Shown in pieces: positions 56,689 through 64,000 of a stretch of 64,000 nucleotides of DNA. Position 1 is the first letter of the stretch; the number at the start of each line of letters is the position of its first letter. The notes under the pieces are model-generated. The model did no database searches. It was not told where the DNA came from and saw nothing but the letters and a program-made list of their open reading frames with translations. Source of the stretch: Cocos nucifera (Eukaryota; Streptophyta; Magnoliopsida; Arecales; Arecaceae); the NCBI GenBank assembly GCA_006176705.1, contig QRFJ01001933.1, positions 1-64,000 of the forward strand, written 5' to 3'. Position numbers and translations under genes: made by a program.

Positions 56689-59600
56689 CTAAAGCCAATT
56701 GGCTACAAGTCTAAGTCCCATCTTCTCAAGGTGGGCTTCGATCTTCTGCTGGCCCAACGGCTTTGTAAGTGGGTCTGCCACATTATCTGTGGAGTTGACT
56801 CTCTTGACCTCGACGTAACCCTTCTCGAGGTAATCGCGGATGAGGATGGTATCGCCGCTCAATGTGCTTGGATTTCTGGTGAGACCTCGGCTCCTTAGCA
56901 AGGGCTATGGCGCCATTGTTGTCGCAGTATAGAGGAATGGCATCTGATGGCATTACTCCAATTTCTGCAGCAAACTTCTTGTACCAGAATGCTTCCTTTG
57001 CAGCCTCTGATGCAGCGATATATTCTGCTTCCATGGTGGAATCTGCTATCACAGTTTGCTTGGAACTCTTCCAGCTGACAGCTCCACCATTGCACACAAA
57101 CAGACTTCCCAGATGTCGACTTTCGATCATCTATATCGGACATGAAATCCGAGTCTGTGTATCCCTGGACTTGGAGTTCTCCATTACCAAAGACCAACAT
57201 CATATCCTTAGTTCTTCTCAAGTACTTAAGGATACATTTCACAGAAGTCCAGTGTTCTTCACCTGGATTTGACTGATATCTGCTTGTGACACTCACAGCA
57301 TGGGCTATATCAGGTCGTGTACATAGCATGGCATACATGAGGCTCCCTATTGCAGAAGCATAAGGGATCTTGCTCATGCGTTCTATTTCCTCAGGTGTGC
57401 TGGGGCACATCTTCTTGGAAAGATGAATACCATGTCTGAAGGGTATTAATCCCCTCTTAGAGTTTTCCATACTAAACCTCTTTAGTACTTCCTCTATGTA
57501 CATCTTCTGTGAAAGTCCTAGCATCCTATTCGGTCTATCCCTATAGACCTTAATTCCTAGAATAAAGGATGCTTCACCTAGGTCTTTCATGGAGAATTCC
57601 TTGGACAACCACATTTTGACTGATGTCAACATGGGAATATCATTCCCAATAAGGAGGATGTCATCCACGTACAATACGAGGAAGACAACAGCGCTCCCAC
57701 TGACCCTTTTTGAAAACACATGGTTCCTCTTCATTTTTGATGAAACCAAACTTTTTGATCACATCATTGAAACGAGTGTTCCAGCTCCGAGATGCTTGCT
57801 TAAGTCCATATATGGACCTTTGCAGCTTGCAAACCTTGTGATCAGTATCACTGGATGTGAAACCTAGCGGCTGTTCCATATAGATATCTTCCTCAAGATA
57901 TCCATTTAAGAATGCCGTTTTCACGTCCATTTGCCATATTTCATAATCGAAATAGGCTGCAACAGCAAGCAATGTGCGGATGGATTTTAGCATAGCCTAC
58001 TGGGGAAAAGGTATCCTGATAGTCAATGCCTTCGCGTTGACTATAACCTTTTGCCACTAGTCTAGCCTTGAATGTCTCCACATTCCCATCTGCACCAATC
58101 TTTCTCTTGAAGATCCATTTACACCCAATAGGTACTATACCTTCTGGTGGATCTACCAAGGTCCAGACTTGGTTTGAGTGCATCGAGTCAATTTCTGACT
58201 TCATTGCCTCTAAGCCATTTCTCGGAGTCGATATCTGATATCGCCTCGTTGTAGGTTTTGGGATCATCACCATGAGCACCATTACCTATGAGGAACATTT
58301 TCTCTACTTCCTCTGAAATAATACCTAAGTATCTTTCAGGGGGACGGGAAACTCTTTCCGATCTACGAGGTGGAGGAGGTAGTGTTCTTATTGGCTCAAC
58401 CTGATTTGGTTCCAACTTGGTCCTTAGCTCGTTCTACTTGTGAGACTTTCTCATCAAGCTTAATCTGCTTTCCAATGCCGCTATCTTGAATAAACTATTT
58501 TTCAAGAAAGATGGCATGTCGACTCACAATCACATTGTGGTCTTCTGGAATGTGAAATAGTCTAATTCTGGAATGTAGAAATAGTATCCTAATGACTCTT
58601 TAGGATATCCTATGAATCGAGCTCTAAAGGACCTAAACTCTAACTTGTCCGCTTGTTGTCTTTTGACATGAGCCGGACAACCCCAAATTCTGAGATGACT
58701 CAGACTTGGTTTCTTACCGTGCCATATCTCATACGGTGTGGTAGGAACGGTTTTAGAGGGAACCCTATTCAGTAGATAAGATTGAAGTTAACAATGAAGT
58801 GTCCCCAAAGAAAATCAGGGAGGTCTGTGAAGCTCATCATGGATCGAACCATATCCAATAGAGTCCGATTTCTCCATTCTGAAACCCCGTTGAGTTGAGG
58901 TGTTCCTGGTGGAGTCCATTGAGAGACTATGCCATTTTCCTTAAGATAGTCTAGGAATTTTCCCGGCTAAGGTATTCACCTCCTCGATCTGATCGAAGAA
59001 CCTTAATGGGTTTTCCAGTTTGTTTTTCTACTTCATGTCTGAATTCTTTGAACTTTTCAAAAGCTTCAGACTTGTGTCTCATAAGATACACATACCCATA
59101 CCTAGACAGATCATCGGTAAAGGTAATGAAGTAGACAAAATTGCCTCTAGCCGGCACATCAAATGGGCCGCACACATCAGTATGTACTAGGGCAAGGAGA
59201 TCTGTGGCCCTCTCCCCATGTCCAACAAAAGGGAGTTTAGTCATTTTGCCTTGAAGACAAGATTCACAAGTTGGATATGACTCGAAAGTCAATGGACTCA
59301 ATAGCCCATTTTTCTCCAATTTGTTGATCCTATCTTCTGCTATATGACCTAATCTCAGGTGCCATAGATATCTATCGTTTGGACTATCCCTAGGTCGTTT
59401 GGCATTCACGTTTTGCTCGATAGTTAAAAATAGGTACATCAATATGTAGCTGATAAAGACCATTAATAAGGAAACCATTTGCAATTTTATTTCTTTCATA
59501 AAGAATGTTACAATGGTCCTTAAAGAAGGTAATCACATAAGCCTTCTTGTGCTAAGCATGAAACAGAAATCAAATTCCTGCTAGCTGCAGGCACATAATA

Positions 59601-60673
59601 ACAGTCTTTTCAAAACTAAGTCTAAACCAGATGGTAATCGAAGAGGGTATGTTCCCACGGCTACTGCAGCAACTCTTGCTCCATTACCGATGCGTAGGAT
59701 CATGTCTCCATCCCTCAGCCTCCTGCTATCCTCAAGACCCTGCATAGAAGTGCACAGATGAGCACTAGAACCAGAGTCAAGCACCCAACTGGATGCAGAA
59801 GAAACCGTAAGGTTAGACTCAATAACGAGCATACCTCCAGAAGGACCTTCCTTCTTGTTCTTCAGGGTGGCCAGGTAAGTAGGGCAGTTCCGCTTCCAAT
59901 GGCCGTCGCTGTTGCAATGGAAACACTTTCCTTTGACATCGGCCTTTCTTCTTCGGCTCTGCCTTCTTCTTCTTTGATCCTTCCACCTTTTGCTTTTTCA
60001 CAGACTTCTTTTTCTTTCCATAAGACTTTCTTTTGGAAGAAGTCCGTTCCATAGCAAGAACTGAGCCTTTAGAACCTTTCATAGAAAGCTCAGCGGTAAC
60101 CAGCATATTCATTAATTCGGCCAAGGAATTTTGAAGTTTATGCATGTGGTAATTCATGATGAATTGCCCATATGCATCAGTCAAGGATTGCAGAATAATA
60201 TCATTCTGCAGATCCAAGTCCTAACTTCACACCGAGCTTCTCAAGCTCTTCCATGTCCTTGATCATTGTCAGACAGTGATCTTGGACTGACTGCCCATCA
60301 CGCATCTTAGCCTTAAAAAGTCATTTCGTGACTTGATATTTGGCTGCGCGACTCTGTTCACCAAACATCTCCTGCAGGTGAGCCAACATTTGGCGAGCAG
60401 TCCCGATATCTTCATGTTGGCGCTGGAGCTCATCAGACATCGAGCCCAACATGTAATATCTGGCCTTATTATCTTCGTCTATCCATTTTTCCAGAGACGC
60501 TCTCTGTTCAAGTGGATGGACGGGCTGGTAAGGTGGGAGGGTCCTGGTCCAAATACATGGGTTAACTTCTCTGAACCCAAAATAATTTTGTAGTTCCTGA
60601 GCCAATCTTTATAATTGGGTCCAGTCAGTCTATGTGTGTCCAGGATACGTGCCAATGGGTTGGACGCAGACAT
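56689..60673 (-). pseudogene. Element H gag-pol polyprotein, broken by many small indels
   Basis: Starts MSASNPLARILD at 60673. Gag (the frame breaks near 60500 and 60220) is followed by protease WVLDSGSSAHLC near 59765, the integrase zinc region and core (58951-59499, with HTDVCG and RSDRGGEY), integrase C-terminal and linker sequence in broken frames (58440-58950), RT with YVDD at 57661-57671, and RNase H with YTDSDFMSDI, ending LVANWL at 56689. A short duplication near 58545-58585 repeats tctggaatgt. RNase H, deleted in B and disturbed by the duplication in A, is full length here but frameshifted near 57110. Confidence 0.9.
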
Positions 60674-60691
60674 TTTTCTGTAGAGAGTCAA

Positions 60692-62541
60692 AGATTCTAG
60701 TTAGATACTGTAATTTATGACTTGACCAATTTATTTAGGAAATTTTATTTTTAAACAAATTAGCTCCCACTATTTTCTCGGATCCCTACACTCCCTCTGT
60801 AGAGATGCAAAAATCTCCATGATTAATGATTTCTAGTGGGTGGTGCGGTCTCACCAACTGACTCATCACCTCACCTAACAGTTATTGGTGATGGGTTAGC
60901 CAATGAGTGAACAACTCTTGTTCAATGATTCTCTAATCATGGTGCACCCAAACTTGGTCTCTAATTCATGAATCTCACCGTATCCGGAATATTGATCCAC
61001 TCCTTAGTTAAGTCAGACCCACCATTTGCATAGACTGGGTTCCTAATTGAGTCTCTCACCGTATCCAAAATATTGAGCCAACTCATCCTCCAGCCCATAG
61101 CATCCAATGCCTAATAGACATGGTTGCATCTTCTTCCCGGTGCAACTGAGCCACTGTATCCAGCCGAGAACAATCAACCCCGGGAAGGGCCCGCACATCT
61201 ACAATGGTGGAAGACCTCAGACTTAATCTTTTCTTAGGGAGAATTGATTCAGGTCTCATTAAACTAGACTTGGTCATAGTCATAACAATTATGACTAACC
61301 TAGTGGCATGGGTTAGCTCGGATTATTGACCACCTCAGATCAGAACTGTGTCAACAGATATGGCCAGGTAAGTGAGACCGGTGGAAGGAATATGCCATTA
61401 ACTCGTACAAGAATGCATTCAGGTCGAGTAGCTTCCAATTAAAAACCAGTCGGTCGTATGTGCCAAACTTACCTTAGACACCAAATTGTTGAGCCAGAAC
61501 CAATTGGGTTAGCCTACAATCCAGACTCTAACCTCTGAGCCTAATTAGGTCTTGCTTGATCGTGACTCGATCTTGACCCAGACTTAATCCTATTAGGCTG
61601 GTCAATTTAAGCATTGTTGATCCCATCTAACCAACTCTTGATTCGGTTTGATCAACCGCTTAGACCTAATTGAGCTACCCAAGCCCGAACCCAGTATTAT
61701 GAATATGTCTTAGATCTGAAATTCTCAATTTTAGACCTAATTAATATTCCATAATCTTAATTCTTAATTAAGTAGGGTTCATAAACAAAATATGCACAAT
61801 AAATCCTAGGGTTTCAGGATCTAGGGTTTTGCAGAAAGTAAGTTTTGGGTTTCTGATTAAGGACGAACACGCAGCACCCCTACACATCATAAGAACACCC
61901 CATCGAATGGGAAGAGAGGGCCTTTAAACCCTTCTTCGTTCTTATGACCGGACGGCCAAGAGGAACGCCTTAATCAGGAACATCAATACTACAAAACAGT
62001 TTTAGATCTATATCATATATCTCATATACAAATTAGATCTAATCATGGCATATTTTGCATACATCTCATGTATCGAATCATGCATGTTTTCAGATCTAAA
62101 TTATCTCATAATAATCTAAAAAATTAGATTTAAATTGATCTAATCAAAATAAATTCTAATCTAGATAATTATGTAGAACTATTCTACAACTAGTCTAGAC
62201 ATGCATCAATCATATCTCATATGATTTAAAATTAAATAATTAATTTTATTTGCTATTTTTTAGATGTTATTATAATACTTATAATATCAAAAAATAGTAA
62301 ATAAATAGATCTAAAATATGAATTTAATCAAATTAAAAATTAAACATGCAAGACTATTCTATAGAACTATTCTATTTCTAGAACTAGTCATGCATATCTT
62401 CTAATCTTAGATCTAAAATTAATTTTAATTTTTTAATTTTTTCTGATTTTAGATCTGATCACATCTCATGTGACATCTAAAATTATTATTTTTTAATTAA
62501 AATAAATTTAAAATTAGATCTAAATAAATTTTAGAACCTTG
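60692..62541 (-). mobile_element. Element H leader
   Basis: Homologous to the A and B leaders over its length. It includes the conserved stem at about 61870-61985 (CATAAGAAC 61888-61896 with GTTCTTATG 61938-61946). No gene seen. Confidence 0.75.
61870..61985 (-). ncRNA. Conserved leader RNA stem, element H copy
   Basis: Nine perfect pairs as in A, with CCCATCGAATGGG inside and ggccgtccgg outside. Confidence 0.6.
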
Positions 62542-62555
62542 GCTCTGATACCAGT

Positions 62556-64000
62556 TGAAGGAAAATCCTGATTTTTTGGTCCAGGTTCGTTCAAGATCTG
62601 ATCAGATCAAGAGATATATTTCAAAAATTTTTCTCTTGATCTAAATCAGATTTGATAATTTTTAGATCTAATTTTATTATTTAATAAATAAAATAAAATT
62701 AAGATAAATTAAATCAAATTTAATTTACCTTGATTCTGGGTAATCCTATTACCCTGTTGATGATCCTATTGCAGCCGGAAGGTTCTGGATCTAGCCACGC
62801 AAGCGCCTGGCCTCTACCGGTATCCACTTGAGCTGGATCTAGAGATCTTCTTCTTCTCTATCATGTCTCCAAAAATTAGATCTGGATCTGATTTCTGGAG
62901 GATCTTCAAAACTCCTTTTGAAGATCAGCAGTCGTCTTCTGCAGCAGTGCAGCCTTCTTTCTTTCTCGTCAGCTTTTTCTTGCCTAACTCGCACTAATGT
63001 GAAGCCCAACTGCCTTGGGTGTGGAGAGAAGAGAGAGGATCAGAAAGGTGGCATGGAGGAGGGAGAGGGGTAGCCTTGGGGTGTGGGATAAGAGAAACTC
63101 CCTGAAAAGTGGGTGCAGATAGGTCTTTATATAGACCCTACTGCGCCATGCACTACCACATCATCCCGGCCAATCACGTTGCTTCGTGCAATCAGATCTA
63201 AATCTGATTAGTGGGATGATATCACCTGATCTAATCAGATGAGAGACCCATAGATTCATCCTTAGATGGCACCTAAGACTGATCAAAGTCTATAGGTGAG
63301 GGTCACCTAGTTTGAATCCAAGAAGCAACCTAGAGTCCCATCTGTATGGGACTCAAGATGTCCCTATCCCTAGGCACACGCCATCCTATGCATGCACCCT
63401 CTCCTTTCTAATTTCCAATAAGGAGACAAGCCCCTATCTACTCTCCAATAAGTGCATGACACATGGGTAGATGTCCAAGGGTCAAAGGTCAACATTTGAC
63501 CAAGTCAAAGGACATGAATTAGCAGGTGATGGAAGATGGCAAGTGTTGTCTCAAATTTATCTCATAAATTAAGACATCCCTTTTCTAACTTAGACAAGCT
63601 CCAGTCAGACCAAGTAAAGATACCTGAGTGAGCACAAATTCATTTGGCTTAGTCGAGATAACTTTTATGATAGAAAAAGGAGAATGTTAGGCTCAATCAT
63701 GTGCTAGCATGATTTCCTTGAACCTAATTAAATCTAATTCAGATCAATTGAACTGGATTTAGTCTAATTGATGATCATCCAGATCTAAACCCTTATTTGT
63801 GTGACCCTAGTTAGGATTCAGTTCTGTATGGTAATGGGATATGTCATGATCTCTATCATCGACATCATCATCAAAACTCCTTTCGATGGATCAGAACTCT
63901 TCTGATTTAGACAACTTAGAATGATATAGATCATCTAAATCATTCTAATTGCTCCCAAAATCCACCAGTGACACCTAGCAGTATATGGTGGCAACCCATC
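62556..64000 (-). mobile_element. Element H 5' LTR, partial
   Basis: Begins tgaaggaaaatcc next to the PBS. The TATA variant ctatataaag is at 63125-63134 on the minus strand. 62980-63780 is strongly diverged from all other family LTRs here, while the part after about 63800 is again almost identical to them. Its end is outside the window. Confidence 0.85.

Larger units (their letters stand above)
54393..64000 (-). mobile_element. Element H: Ty1/copia retrotransposon, A/B family, running off the window
   Basis: 3' LTR 54393-56674 (2282 bp), PPT 56675-56686, gag-pol, leader, perfect PBS 62542-62553, and the 5' LTR from 62556 to the window end. The left flank is atatc (54388-54392); the right flank is outside. 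Many single-base indels relative to A and B, and an LTR pair that differs strongly in its middle part. Confidence 0.92.

Noticed and set aside
1..64000. CRISPR arrays, tRNA or rRNA genes, host protein genes, integrated pararetroviruses
   Set aside because: No spaced identical repeats, no cloverleaf or rRNA sequence noticed, and every coding stretch recognised fits copia, CACTA or PF04195-type repeats; no caulimovirus-type domain order was seen.

Overview
The window is plant nuclear DNA and, as far as I can read it, consists entirely of transposable elements nested in one another. I find no host gene, tRNA, rRNA or CRISPR array. The element types (Ty1/copia elements with 2.2-2.7 kb LTRs, a CACTA/En-Spm element, a Del/Tekay-like Ty3/gypsy LTR) suggest a large, repeat-rich genome, probably a monocot and possibly a palm. 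The species guess is weak.

Layout. The oldest layer is a decayed plus-strand copia element (Z, 1-1778). Its RT domain is cut by a second copia element, D, whose 5' LTR starts at 1779. D's LTR is split by a third plus-strand copia element, C, which spans 2545-43404 and is bracketed by a perfect 5-bp duplication, agcga (2540-2544 and 43405-43409). C looks 41 kb long because it holds four later insertions. A CACTA element (6148-22189) sits in its leader and is itself split by the minus-strand copia element A (11027-21517). A long-TIR element (26186-30722) with a PF04195-type ORF and the minus-strand copia element B (33005-43182) sit in its 3' LTR. Z, D, C, CACTA and A form a five-layer stack.

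Right part. D resumes at 43405 with the rest of its LTR, PBS and leader, and is then interrupted by E (44588-47687), a minus-strand Tnt1/Tork-like copia element without its 5' part. A D protease/integrase scrap follows (47688-47995). Next is a copia LTR (G, 48159-53397) with a PBS/leader on one side and a PPT plus RNase H end on the other. It contains a 2.7-kb solo gypsy-type LTR (50399-53125). A short plus-strand LTR with PBS (I, 53533-54340) comes next, and H (54393 to beyond 64000), a third copy of the A/B family on the minus strand, ends the window.

A, B and H are one family (LTR about 2.28 kb, internal 5.6-5.9 kb, order gag-PR-INT-RT-RNase H). Each has frameshifts or deletions, so none is autonomous as written. 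The most interesting signals are: (1) a leader RNA stem shared by five elements of at least three families, with compensatory base changes; (2) the long-TIR element carrying a spliced PF04195/coiled-coil gene; (3) a GAGCYGGCTC-type short repeat recurring in four otherwise unrelated elements; (4) mosaic or shared LTR structures (H and G) that imply recombination between elements.
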